Shown piece by piece: positions 10,559 to 22,200 of a DNA stretch of 64,000 nucleotides. The stretch is taken from the NCBI GenBank assembly GCA_002104985.1, contig MCGO01000004.1, forward strand, positions 186,001 through 250,000, written 5' to 3'. The DNA comes from Rhizoclosmatium globosum (Eukaryota; Chytridiomycota; Chytridiomycetes; Chytridiales; Chytriomycetaceae). The translations under genes and the position numbers were made by a program. The stretch's first letter is position 1. Every line of letters starts with the position of its first letter. The notes under the pieces were generated by a model. That model was not told where the DNA came from. It searched no databases and was given only the letters and a program-made list of their open reading frames with translations.

Positions 10559-12775
10559 ATGGACGCAGAAACAGTTGTCTCACTTCGATTCACGAAATCA
10601 ATTCAAAATGGTGGAATGGATGTTTGCTCCACCCTTTTCTAACAACCTCTGCCTCCACCTCACAGGATCAACAAATCGGATTCCCCAAAGTCGTAAATGA
10701 TGAGTATCAATCCATTCTGTCCGAAAGCAGCCCGAAGAACTGGGCCATCTTTGGCTATGAGAAGATGACCAATGACTTAAAGGTTCTCGGTTCAGGAGGT
10801 AGGCATAGATCCTATCGCGTTGAATGAATTCGCGCTGATATTAATGCATTCGACAGAGGATGGCCTTGAGGAGCTTGCAGAAGAATGGGATGATTCAAAG
10901 ATCTTGTATGCATTCGCACGGGTTATTGAGCCTATTTCAAAACTCCCCAAGTTTGTGTTTATTTCATGGGTAAGTACATCGTGCGTATAGTCATCTTGCT
11001 AATATCACTCAGTGCGGCGATGGTGTTCCTGTTGCAAAGAAGGGCTTGTTCCACCACCATGTGAATGACGCAGTCAGATACTTCAAGGTACTATAGATTA
11101 TTTTCATTGACATGCAGCGGTACGTCGTTATATGTAAGGGGCTAATCTGTCGTTAAGGGTTTCCATTGCCACATCAATGCACGTGCCGAGGTGGATGTGA
11201 CGCCAGCTGCAATCTTGAAGAAGGTCCAAGACTCTTCAGGTAAGATTGATATTATTTTGGCATCGTCTTCTGAATACTATTGTAACCAGGTGCCAAATAC
11301 TCAATTCACAACGAAGGAGGTTATAAGCCTGCTCCTGCTCCACCTGTTGTACGTTAGATATCACAAAACAACGAATCTTATTCGTTTTCAACTAGGGATC
11401 TTCCTATACCCCTGTGCAAACCACCCCAAAGCCTTTGGGTTCTGCGCCACCTGCGTTTAACAAACCCACCACTTCTGCTCCACAGTTCAACCGACCATCG
11501 GTTGGAGCTGTTCCAAGCTATGGTCAACCACGTGTTTCCAACACTAGTTCTCCTTTCAACAAGCAATGTAATCTTGTTTTTGGTTCTCTATTCGGAATCT
11601 TATTTGAAATCGACAGTTTCTTCGCCAGCTCCAGTTCCAGCTCCCGTTCCAGTTTCAGTGCCCGCCCCAGTTACAGCCCCGTCTCCTATTTCTACGCTGA
11701 AGGGGCTCTGCGCCACTGCTGTGTTCACTTATGAGGCGAATGAGGCGAACGAAATTGGATTTGCAGAAGGAGATGTAATCAGTGAAATTGAAAAGCTGGA
11801 TGAAGGGTGGTGGCAGGGTAAGAACACCAAGGGCCAAGTTGGCCTCTTTCCTTCAAACTATGTCGAAATCAAGTCCGCTCCAACCACAAGCGCCGTTCCA
11901 CCCCCATTGTTCAATCGTCCTGCTGCTGCTGCTACTCCAGTTTCAACTCCAGCCACGGCTGTTCCGTCGAGACCAAGTGCTGGTGCTGCCACGTCACCTT
12001 CGTACCAACCTTACATGAATTCCTCCGCTAATAAATGGCTTGGAGACGATGACGAGCCCCGTGCAAGTAAAACTTCTCCTTACAATGCGAGCTTTCCTGG
12101 ATCTACTCCCGCTGAAGATCGCGTTGCAGCCGAGAAAGAACGTCGTGAACGCGAAGATCGGGAGCTCAGAGAACGTGCTGCCGCAGAAGAAAGAGAAAGA
12201 GAAGCGCGAGAGAGAAAGGAGGCGCAAGAGAAGGAGGAGAAGCAAAGAGCTGGTGAGTTGTTTTTTGGCTCAAGTTCAAAGCCATCGCTCACGAAATTCT
12301 AGCTGCCCTTGCCGCCGCTACGACATTTGCTGCAGCTCCACCAGCCCCACCAGCTGCGGCAGCAGTTGGAATTACAGCTCGTGCTATCTACGACTATTCT
12401 GCTCAAGAGGGCAACGAAATCAGCTTTGCTGAAGGAGATTTGATTACGGCTATTGAGAAAGCCGATCCAGATTGGTGGCAGGGACAAAACTCTGCAGGAC
12501 AGATTGGTTTATTCCCTGCAACCTACGTTGAGGAAATTAAATCATCTCAGTCAACCAGTGCCCCACTCCCACCGGCTCCTCCTGCAAGACCAGCTGTTGC
12601 TCAAATTGAAGCTATTGCTCTGTATGATTACGAAGCAACTGAACCAAACGAGATCAGTTTTGTGACTGGCGATCGTATTACCGATATTGTGCTTGTGTCG
12701 GATGACTGGTGGCAAGGACGCGTTAATGGAGTTGATGGTCTTTTCCCACAGAATTACGTCGAAATTAAGAAGTAA
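10559..12775 (+). CDS. ABP1: Actin-binding protein Abp1 (ADF-H domain + three SH3 domains)
   Basis: Cortical actin patch/endocytosis adaptor. Nine exons: 10559-10621, 10666-10798, 10857-10969, 11013-11087, 11158-11239, 11290-11348, 11396-11567, 11617-12252, 12303-12775; 601 residues. Residues 1-140 form an ADF-H domain (NWAIFGYE, GLEELAEEW, LPKFVFISWCGDGVPVAKKGLF, CHINARAEVDV). A Pro-rich linker follows, then SH3-1 (ALYDYxA-like AVFTYEANEANEIGF, WWQG, GLFPSNYVE), a charged coiled-coil (EERERE-rich), SH3-2 (AIYDYSAQEGNEISF, WWQG, GLFPATYVE) and SH3-3 (ALYDYEATEPNEISF, WWQGR, GLFPQNYVE) at the extreme C-terminus. Yeast Abp1 has one SH3. Exon 1 was chosen because its GTTTGC donor gives the only phase that fits the ADF-H exon. 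Confidence 0.92.
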
Positions 12776-12908
12776 TAATGAAAAATAAATACTGTTTCTT
12801 TTCTGCAAAGAATCATTCCAAAAATCCAAGGATGCTTGGCACAGCTCAGGTACACAACAAGCAACTCCCCTCCTTCGTTCCCCACCTAGCCTGATTCACC
12901 TAGCTATC

Positions 12909-15744
12909 ATGGATTTGGTAAAACTGTGAAGCTGCGTGAAAGTCTACACCCTTCAGTGGAATCGTTGCTTAGCTTGGCTTTAAGTCCACTCTACTTCGAA
13001 GCTATTGCTGAACCATGCGATTCTATGGAGTAAACTTGAAGCTCGAAGTATGCAAGTCTATTCAGCTGATAGTCGCTCCATTTTATACCGATTGAATGCT
13101 CTGTTGCTCGTGGACTTGACTTGAATTGACTAACTCCTGTTGTAGGACTCTGACACAGTCCAACGCCATCAGAAACATCATTCGCAAGATTTAGATTCCG
13201 ACGACTCTGACGACTGCCCTGCACTCTATGGAACACCTTTAACTCAGCAGCAGCAACATTTCTCGCTTACAAGGTAACAATCGAATTCAGGCTTCCTACT
13301 TAGGGTAGCGTCTGAAAAGTGTGCTGTATTTAGGTGTATGGGTGGCGCTGCAACACATTTCTAACCACACTTATTCCAGCACTTCACCTTCACTCTTGGA
13401 TCCAAACTCGCCTTCTTCGGCATCGTTTGGCACACCGCAATTGCAGGCTCACCCAAATGAAAAGTATGTCGGGGCCAACTTGCGCGCTTTGCGATTGTCA
13501 GGAAAAATCACGCGTACATCCGAGGACTTTGATAGATGCGACTCAACCAACAATGTGGCTGTCTCCAGTCCAGACGAACTTACAAGTTTTTCAAGTGGTT
13601 TACGAATCTCTTCGCCAATGATACAGTCTCCTCCTCCTCTGCCTCCCCAGCATGATACCACGACCCCTCCAATGAATTCTGCTTCCACGTCTATCACTCA
13701 CAAATCTCTTCTTCGCTCACAAGTTGCTTCTACTTTGCACAAGACACTTCAGCTTGAGCATAAGCTTACGATGAAAGAGTTGGAAAGCTACGAAAAGCAA
13801 AACGCCGCTGCCGAATTGGAATTACAGCGCAGTGTGGCTGCCTTGCACGCAGCCCAAGTTGTTTTGCGAGAACGTCGACGTGAGTTGGATATTGCTATAA
13901 TGGAACGAAGTGGTGTATCTGCAATTGTGAAACACTTACGGGAAAGACTTGACAGTTTAAGCAAGAGAATGTGGGATGGCGAAGATTCGAAACGTCGCGG
14001 TGAACTTAATTCTGTATCGTCAGCAGAATTCTTCGATGGTGACAATGAAGTTTTTGGTGTTCCTAAGGGAACTGTTTCAACCGAATCGCTCGTGAACGTG
14101 CGCAGACATTCCTCTCCAGGATATACCTTTGTTGGTTCAGGATTCAATATCAGCAGTGGTAATACTAGTTTAGACGAGTCAGATGTCATTTCTTGCGATC
14201 AAGATGAAGTCAAAGCCATGGCCGATGTTATTCATGATTCTATTGCTTTGGATGATTATTCACATCTTATTCCGGACCCTGTCCAAGACGACTTCACAAT
14301 TGGAGTTCAGGAATCGGGGAAAGAATCTGAAGTTGCTGTTACTGCTTCTGAGGAACAACATAATTCGAAATTCAAACTCAAATCAAACTCTTTCAATGAT
14401 ACCCAGAGTCAGGGGTGTTTCACGTTTCCAGCTGTTACTATGACGCGGTTGCACTCATCTGGACCCCTCTCCACTTCCAACAAAGTATCAGACCTGGCAG
14501 CTTTCAGACGGGCCTCCTTAGGTGTGAATGTGCTTCAAAATACTTCATCAATTCAATTGTTGGGAGGAAGCCCGCTGTCACCGCAATCTAATTCTGAAAT
14601 ATCTATGACACGTGTGGATAATGTTGGTTCAATTAGTAGTGTTGCATGCGTTGCATACCAGAGGGGGATATGTCTTGGAACGGGAAGCGAAAGCTGCAAA
14701 GCTCAACATGCATGTGTTCGTTGTAACGGAAACCACCCAGTGATTCTATGCAAAAAAGATCGTAACGTTTGCGTCAAGTGGAACATGGAAGAGTGCAACT
14801 TCGGCTGTTATCGCGAGCATAGATGTCTGAGATGTGCATCCAGGCACCACACATTGCGTGTGTGTCCTATCAGACCCTTGGGCGGCTCCGAGTTTTGCTT
14901 TGGTGAGTTGGAACATTATGAGTGTGTCTTCTTACTTTAATTAGCCTGGAACTCTGCTGGAACGTGCCGTATTATGGATTGCCGTCGCTTGCATGAGTGT
15001 ATTCGGTGTGGAGCTTCGCACCCATCAATCATTTGTCCTGAAAATCTGGATAACTACTTGTCTGAATATATTGCAAAACGACGATCTGAAGGTTTGGCCG
15101 ACGACGACTTGCTGCGCCTTGAACTTCAATTGACCCACAGTCTCCCAAGTAGTTCAGTTGGGACAACTGTGGACAAGTCGGGACTGTCATCTGCCAGCAC
15201 TCCAAATCCTTCCATGGGGATCATGTTACCACCTCTTCCTTACAGTGCATCATCTATGTATAACCATCAAACTGTTTATGGTGGTCAGAATGGAAGTATG
15301 GTCGTTGGTCCACCCCTCCAAAGTCCGCATCAACAACATACACTTGGGATGCGAGGCGGGGATCATCCGATGCATATTGCTGCCGCCGCTGCCGCTGCAA
15401 GAATAGTCAGCGGAGGAGCCAATAGTGCTGGAAGCTCTGGTGGTCGTGATCCCTACAATCCAATGATACTGACTCAAACAGTGTATGGAAGTGTTGGAAG
15501 TGGGGGCTTTATGACAGGTGGCTTTGATGGGAAAGGAAAGAAGAACAGCATAAGCAATGCAGCTGTGAATATGTACGATGGGACCTTACTCTCAGATGCT
15601 GAGAAGCAAGGAATATGCCGGGATTACAACAACTTGAAGTGTGAATCTGATGAAAATCGGTGCCGATTTAGACATGTGTGTTTGCGCTGTGGGTCTGGCG
15701 GGCATCGTGAACGCCAGTGTCCACTGTACGACCTCGTTTTTTGA
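12909..15744 (+). CDS. Protein with four composite CCCH/CCHC-like zinc motifs and a coiled coil
   Basis: Four exons: 12909-12917 (MDL only), 13146-13273, 13380-14902, 14945-15744; 819 residues. The 9-nt first exon is inferred from phase and splice sites and is the least certain part. The N-terminal third is Ser/Thr-rich with a coiled coil (LEHKLTMKELESYEKQ ... REERR-type heptads). From about 14644 come four Cys/His units. Each combines a CCCH-like half (C-x7/8-C-x4-8-C-x3-H) directly followed by a knuckle half (C-x2-C-x3/4-H-x4-C), for example HACVRCNGNHPVILC, HRCLRCASRHHTLRVC, HECIRCGASHPSIIC and HVCLRCGSGGHRERQC. The third unit is split by the 42-nt intron 14903-14944. Nucleic-acid binding is a reasonable guess; no function is known to me. 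Confidence 0.75.
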
Positions 15745-16168
15745 ACTTTTGATATGTAAAAGAGCCTTTTTATATTCTATTAACTCATAAAATTATATGT
15801 GGTGCGAATTATACATTTCGAGAAGGATAAGAATTCCTGCTCTATTTTGACCACACGCTAGAGCATGCAAGCGGCCCTTTTATTTAAGTTAATCACACAT
15901 TATGGGAACATTCCAAGCTTCACAGGGTAACTTGGTAAAAATCCAATTGCCTTTCCGGATCGAAATCAGGTCAAGTTCTTGAGAAATTACTTAATCATTC
16001 TCCTGATAAAACCAAACAGTAAAGCACTTCAAAACTTAATGATACACCTCAAAAATACACTTCGGATACACTTTAATGTACAAAATGAGTTTGGTTGGCC
16101 AGAAGAATGAAATCTCTCTCTCTCGTTCTCTTTCTCTTCTTTCTGGTCAACAAAAAAAAAGCAAATCA
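15745..16168. other. Intergenic region without a recognised gene
   Basis: 424 bp between the zinc-motif gene and the next start. AT-rich at the left (likely 3' end signals), and a CT-rich tract at about 16110-16142 followed by an A run directly ahead of the ATG at 16169. No ORF, repeat or RNA gene is recognised. Confidence 0.5.
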
Positions 16169-16701
16169 ATGGCTGGACGATCGCTTGAAGACAAGGAAAC
16201 CACCATCGTTGGTGCTATCGCTCGGTAAGCAAGCAATTTCAGTCTCTTAACAAGGGCTAGTTTCGTTGGCCGCTTGGTAGAACGGCAGGCATTCATCAAC
16301 AACGTCAACTCAACTAAGTCTTCAAGATTCGAATCATCCAATTCAAACGTCTATACGATCTGATTCAAACCTGGGAACATCATTTAAGTTAGCGATGAAG
16401 TCGTCGAAGGTTCAATGTCGAAACGGTGACCCCAAGAGAATCTTGCTTCAGCTAACTGTGTATGCATTCACCAAAGCTTACAAAAGCGGAAGCTTCTCAA
16501 AAGAACTTCAATTGACGTCAGTTTGCACCTGATGTTCTCCACTCCCCAAAAAACTTGTTTCAAAATAGCTGGACTGACCGGTTTTGTCTCCCACACAGTG
16601 AAATTCTCCACCCAGAGAACGGAAAGATCATCTTCCACGGAGGAATCTTTGCTATTGCTGTCTGGATTTTCGGCTCCCACGGAGACGCCATTGCCTTCTG
16701 A
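16169..16701 (+). CDS. Small predicted tail-anchored protein
   Basis: Predicted from splice signals: exons 16169-16224, 16289-16459, 16599-16701; introns 64 nt (GTAAGC...GGCAG) and 139 nt (GTATGC...CACAG); 109 residues. It starts MAGRSLEDKETTIVGAIAR, has a polar middle, and ends with NGKIIFHGGIFAIAVWIFGSHGDAIAF. The last ~20 residues form one hydrophobic segment at the very C-terminus, as in tail-anchored or small organelle-membrane proteins. The pattern GIFAIAVWI.....D recalls the single helix of the mitochondrial import subunit Tom6, but this is a weak resemblance. The CT-rich tract and ATG context support a real gene. The middle exon could be wrong. Confidence 0.45.
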
Positions 16702-16802
16702 ACAACTGCATCAATGGGAAACTCTTGAATACAATTCAGCATTGAATAAAAAACTGTAGTAAGAAACAATCTGCAACTTTAATTTGAAGGAAGAGGAGGT
16801 TT

Positions 16803-19159
16803 TCAGTTGGCTTTTTTGTTGTTCCCTTGTCTCCCCCTCGAACTCTGCTTGAACAAACCTGAACCCACTGCATTCATGTTCAGAGTCCAGTCCATTTCAT
16901 TCCACCAAACTGCCATTCCGATTACAGCCGAAAGGTAACCCACAAGAATCCAGACTGCATTCACATCTGAAACAGAAAGTGTATCTATCGATAGGTTCGT
17001 GAGGCCAGTTAATACATTTGCCTATCAAAGAGAATTTAAGTTGGGTGGTATTCTTGATCAGAAACTAGCCTTACCACCAAGAAAACAGCCAGCTGATTTC
17101 GATTCACACAGTCAAATACGTACGGTGTACGTACTCTGTGCAGATATGCAGCCGCGAATTCCCGTTTCCATTCCTCCATTTTAGCTTCAGCTTCCTCTCT
17201 CTGCTGGACCTCCTGTAATTTGCTCACACTTGTTCCACGTCGTCGGCTCTTGGACCGATTTCGACTCTGACTGCGACTTTTCTTCGTTGATACAGTTGTG
17301 CTTGGATTGTGTAATGCATAAAGCGCAATTGCAAGATCTTTGTCATTTTGGAGAACAGTTGCAATATCGGTTTCAGATGGCGTCAAAAACTGTGTGTACA
17401 GGTAGTCAACCAACAAAGTTCCGAGAATCAAACTGAGCGAGACACAAATCACCCAGAGACAGTAGGATGAGTTTGCCTGTGGTTTCGGATGGTTATATAT
17501 GGGGAAAAAAGGAGAAAAAAATTGAGGCAGCAGCTCACCATTCTGCGTGACACCAGAATCTTTGCTTCGTATCGCAGGCAAACGAATAGAGTTGTCAGGG
17601 CGCTGAGGAATCCAACGAGGTCAATTATGTTGAGGAGGTCAACTGAAAAGCCTTCTTGCTTCGGTTGCTCTGGTTTTGTACCTTTTTTCTTGTAAGATGC
17701 CATGATAGGAGCTTCTTTGATTGACAATTGTTCTGGTGTGGTGAGGATACGGTCACCCATATATGCGGCAATGAAGAATATAGCCCAATATCCTTTTGAT
17801 TTCATTCAGCGTGAATTCGTTCTATAATACGGAAACTCGCTCACCAAGGAAGCTGCAAATGCCTTCGCGATTCATGTGGAAGATACTTCCTTCCCGTGGG
17901 GCATTCAGTATAAAGTCTTGTAAGCCCTTTTTCGAGAGCACGTATTCATAACCAGCCATTATAAATCCTCCCGCAAGCCCGAAATGAATGTTCGGAATGA
18001 CGTATTGAAGGAGGGCTGTTAGGATCGGGATAAGACCAAGGGTTATAAAAAAGTTCCAGTGGACTCCATATTCGGTAACATGCTCCTGGAAATAGATTGA
18101 TATTAAAAAGATGTCTTGAAGTGAAATTTGGCGGAAGTACTGGGATCCGGTTGATTTGAGATGGAATTTGATGCGGTTTCCAAGAATATTTCATTTCGAT
18201 CAATTTCCAAGTCAACAAGTGCGATTCATTGATCAAGACACAAATAGGATGCTAGAAAGTTGATGTATTCCAACCTGGTAATCAACACCCTTTGTCAAGA
18301 TGAATCGCGCGAATCCAAGAACAAGAATAGGGAAAGAAATTGCGGCTGATTTGACCACATTAGTCCAGCGTTTTTGAGAAGTAGCTCCGAGTTGTTTGAG
18401 ACGGGGACCAGCAACGAAGCCATTTGAGAATATGAATCCACCGACACCAAGGTCCATCTAATAAGCACAAATGCGCAAGATATGTATGCTATTTAGACAC
18501 GCGAATATAGTCTCGAGGGATAGGTTACGAGCGAGTATCCGAAGGATTCTGTCTTTGCGAAACGTCGAGGGAACACATTGAAGTCGACAGCCAAGATAGC
18601 AACGACAGTTAGCAGCTGCAACACGGCCCGAAACACGACAGTAAATGGCCTGTGACGCTTCAGTTTCGGGAGTGAGGGCGATGAATTCGCAAAGAGGGAC
18701 AGCGCCACGCGAAGAGATTTCAGCGGAGTGGCGGCAACAACAAGAGCCAAGGCGGCGACAAAGAAAAGCAGCGATGCGGCGGCAGAAGAGTCCGAGAGCA
18801 GCGACACGGCGAAAAGCGGCGGACCGACGAGAACGACGCCTTCGATTGCCGCACGCACCGACGGCCGCGCACCAACACTGTTTGATTTGTCAACACGTAT
18901 TGACACTACACTACACACTACACACTACACTCACAGCAGCCGTGGTCCTAGTCCGCGGAAGAGCACGTAGCACACCTGTCCCGTCCCGTCCCTCAGTCAG
19001 TCCATCAATCTACTGACTGACCAGATTAACCCTCACCACACACAACAGCATCAGCATCTGCGGTTCCCACACTGTTCCTCCACTCAGTCCTGTCACAAAG
19101 GCCTCCTTTGCCGCCTTCCGTGATGATGACACTGACTCGGAGGGCGTGTCAGCAGTCAT
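16803..19159 (-). CDS. GWT1: GPI-inositol acyltransferase GWT1 / PIG-W
   Basis: ER multi-spanning enzyme that palmitoylates the inositol of GlcN-PI during GPI-anchor assembly. Eight exons on the minus strand: 19159-19037, 18975-18935, 18877-18529, 18457-18275, 18085-17845, 17792-17539, 17476-17075, 17021-16803; 603 residues. Family landmarks in order are [47 protein letters not shown] (split by a 71-nt intron), EHVTEYGVHWNFFITLGL, RRMANSSYCLW, NRNQLAVFLV and ANVLTGLTNLSIDTL. The long hydrophilic insert around KKSRSQSRNRSKSRRR (exon 7) is Arg/Ser-rich. The start ATG lies 63 bp from the divergent transporter gene. Confidence 0.95.
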
Positions 19160-19222
19160 TCCCGCAAAATTTCTTCCCCTCTTTGACTTCACTCCGCCTC
19201 CGCCCAAACCAACGAACAACCC
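19160..19222. promoter_or_regulatory. Short divergent intergenic region (GWT1 / transporter)
   Basis: 63 bp between opposing start codons, so the core promoters must overlap each other or the first exons. No motif is assigned. Confidence 0.5.
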
Positions 19223-22200
19223 ATGAAGCATGCACCTTCCCCCGCTGGCTCACGCTCGAGCTCGATTCGAAGAAGCAACACCGCCCACAGCACCCACAGC
19301 AACACACATGCAAATATGAATCAGTCAAACAATACTGTCCTTGCAATATCAGACGATGGCGACAGGAAGACGGCAAAGGCGTTGGGTCTGGCTCAGTCCG
19401 AGATTCCTGACGAGCGATATCTGAATGTAACTTGCTTCTTTCAAATATCTTGGTGACATTCATTCCAACTTGTTGACATATTATGTGTTCTTGGCACTCA
19501 CAGATGGTCCGAACAAAGACTGTTGGAAAGGTACATGTACACACTCTACTATGCGCTACTAGGATGCGATTGGTTCTTTGTTTTGCTGATCTTGGATGCT
19601 GGAAACAACAAGAATCAAACTCAACTGCTGTCAAACTGAATTGTCACATTCTGGGTTCTACGAACTGGGAGCCTGGGACCTATAAAACCGCAACGATGGA
19701 ATTCACATCGGATGTTTCCTTCACAAAAGCTCATCACCATCTTGGATCTTGTGGACCCCCTTGGTTAACACTTGCCCCCTTGTAGTACAACGGAATATCC
19801 CTCATCTTCAACAATATGACTGGAATCGGTATGATTCAAACTTCTCTCATCTTTCAGCAGGTAATCCTCGCAATAGCGTTAACTAGCTCTGTTAACCGAA
19901 CCAAATATTCACAACAGTCTGGTTGGCTTCCTGTCACACTCTTTTTTCTCCTCTTCTTTGTCATTTCTTCACTATGCGGTCTGTTTATCGTGGAAGCAAT
20001 GCAGGCCATTCCGGGAAATCGATACTTTCAAGGAACAGTGGAATTTGGAACACTCATCAACTTTTACTTTGGTCCTGTGGCACATATTATAGGTCAAATG
20101 GGACTATATGGTGCATTGCAGCTCTTGGCTGTTGCGAGTGTGATACAGTCGAGCCAGGTTCTTATCTCTGTGATATCTTCAGTCTTGGCTTACTAATGCT
20201 GGGATTTCAGACAATGGATAATCTGTTTATCGATCTTTTTGGGAGAACTTGTGGTGTTTCTTTGGGGATTTCAAACGTCACGCAATCTGCAGTAGAATGG
20301 TATTGTGTGACTGATCATGGGGATTCAATATCACCGTTTGGGAATGTGTAAGTACCAAGTGAATTCGTTCTGCCCTTCTAATAGAATCTAGATATATGCT
20401 ATTTACGGGTGGTTACTTGACTGTTGCTCTTTTTGTTGTTCCTATGTGTATATTTCCGTTAACTGAGTTTGTGTGGGTGCAAGCTGGTTAGTAACACAAT
20501 ATCACTGCATTCGTTTCATTTGCACTAACGTAAATAACAAGTCACATTCACGTTGACTCTTGGTATCTTCTTTGAATGGATCGTTTCATCTCTGGTCAAT
20601 GGATTACATTCAGATTACGTTCCCGTTGTGGGGGACAGCTCAGGGTTAGTAGTCTCTTGTAACTATCACTTAAAACTGTTAATCTTATTAATTCAGATAT
20701 GCTGGCCTTGTTGGTGTGGTTATGCTTAATTATGCTTTCGTACAAACTATCCCAGCCTGGGTGAACGTGAGGAGGCCTGATGTAAACATTCAAGAATCCA
20801 TTTGGATGGCAACAGGATCGGGTTTGGGAACTTATTTATTGACAGGACTAATTCGTAAGAAACTTGAACTGGGTTGGGCTATGTTAACAGTAACACAGCT
20901 GCTCTTGCATACCAAATACCATCGAACTCAAATTTGATTTCTGTTATGACGTCGAATGGTGGAGTAGTCAGCAAAGTCTTTGGGTACCTGTTCTCCATGT
21001 TGGTTCTGATGACTTCCATACCCGTTTTGCTTGTCGTAAACCAGTCGAATTTGGCTCAGAATTTTAAGCTACATCCAGGTATTACAAAAAATAAGTTCTA
21101 TGTCTTATTAAATATTGAATCATCAGTGATTTCTGTTGGATTGTCCTATTTTGTTCCGTGGGTTCTTGCGATTCCCTTTCTCACTGGAAATTACTTGACG
21201 AATATCAACGTATGGGGATCGCTTATCTTTGTAACGAGCGCAAACTTTGTGGTTCCGTTAATCATCTACTTGAAGGCCCTATGGTTCAGAAAGGCGTATA
21301 ACGAACGGCGATGTAACTACCGTCTTTCCTTCAACTAATTTACTCATATTTGCACACAGATCTGACGCCCAAACAAAGGGACTTGCTGAAAGTCATTCAC
21401 GGGGGCAGTACACACAATACAACTCAATCCCGTACTTTTTTGAACAGTCGAGTAAGTGCTGTAGGAGGAGTCACTGCATGCGCAAATAGTACTGTTTGTG
21501 GAACTCCGGGAACAGATTCTGACTTTTTGATTGCCACTGGTCGTCCATCCTTTCGCTCAAATCCTGTATTTGGAGCAAGTACAGTTCTTGGATCCTCCAG
21601 CGGTCTCACAATCGTTTCGGAAAATGACACACAAAAATCGAAAGTTTCACTTGGAGATGATGCTCCTGTTCTGGCCAATTCTTCGGGCGTTTCAGTGTTA
21701 TTGAGTCCTGCTGCTGCTGATATTCCTGTTCTGATTTTGCATGAAGCTGAAGATGAAGGAGGAGTAGTAGTTGGATCAGATGCACAGACGGGTGTCGTTG
21801 AAGGAAGTTCACTCTTAACGATTGGTCATTTGTATGGTATTGCTGGTCAGCCAATGGTTGCATCCCCTATACCTACACCAATAACATCTCCGTCACCAAA
21901 TGCATCTGTGATGTTGGGAGCGGATTCTTCTCCGGCGATTGTTACACTTCCCTCACCAGCCATACCACCTGTTCCTGAAAATATAACGACTGGCTCTTCT
22001 GGATTATTGGCAGTTCCTGGATCTTCGCTGTCATTGTTTACACAGGCACGAAAGAGCCAAAATAGTGAAACGGTTGATTCGTCGGACACTGGAATCGGAT
22101 TATCGACATCTGCACGGCTTAATAGTGGTATCAGTGCATCAAATTCGACGCTTGACCAAAATGGACAATATTTACTTCAACCTCTTGTCCCCAAAAAGAA

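Noticed and set aside
16255..16340. tRNA-like B-box (GATTCGAATC) near 16330
   Set aside because: No convincing A-box, no acceptor or anticodon stem pairing; the sequence fits an intron/exon of the small protein gene.
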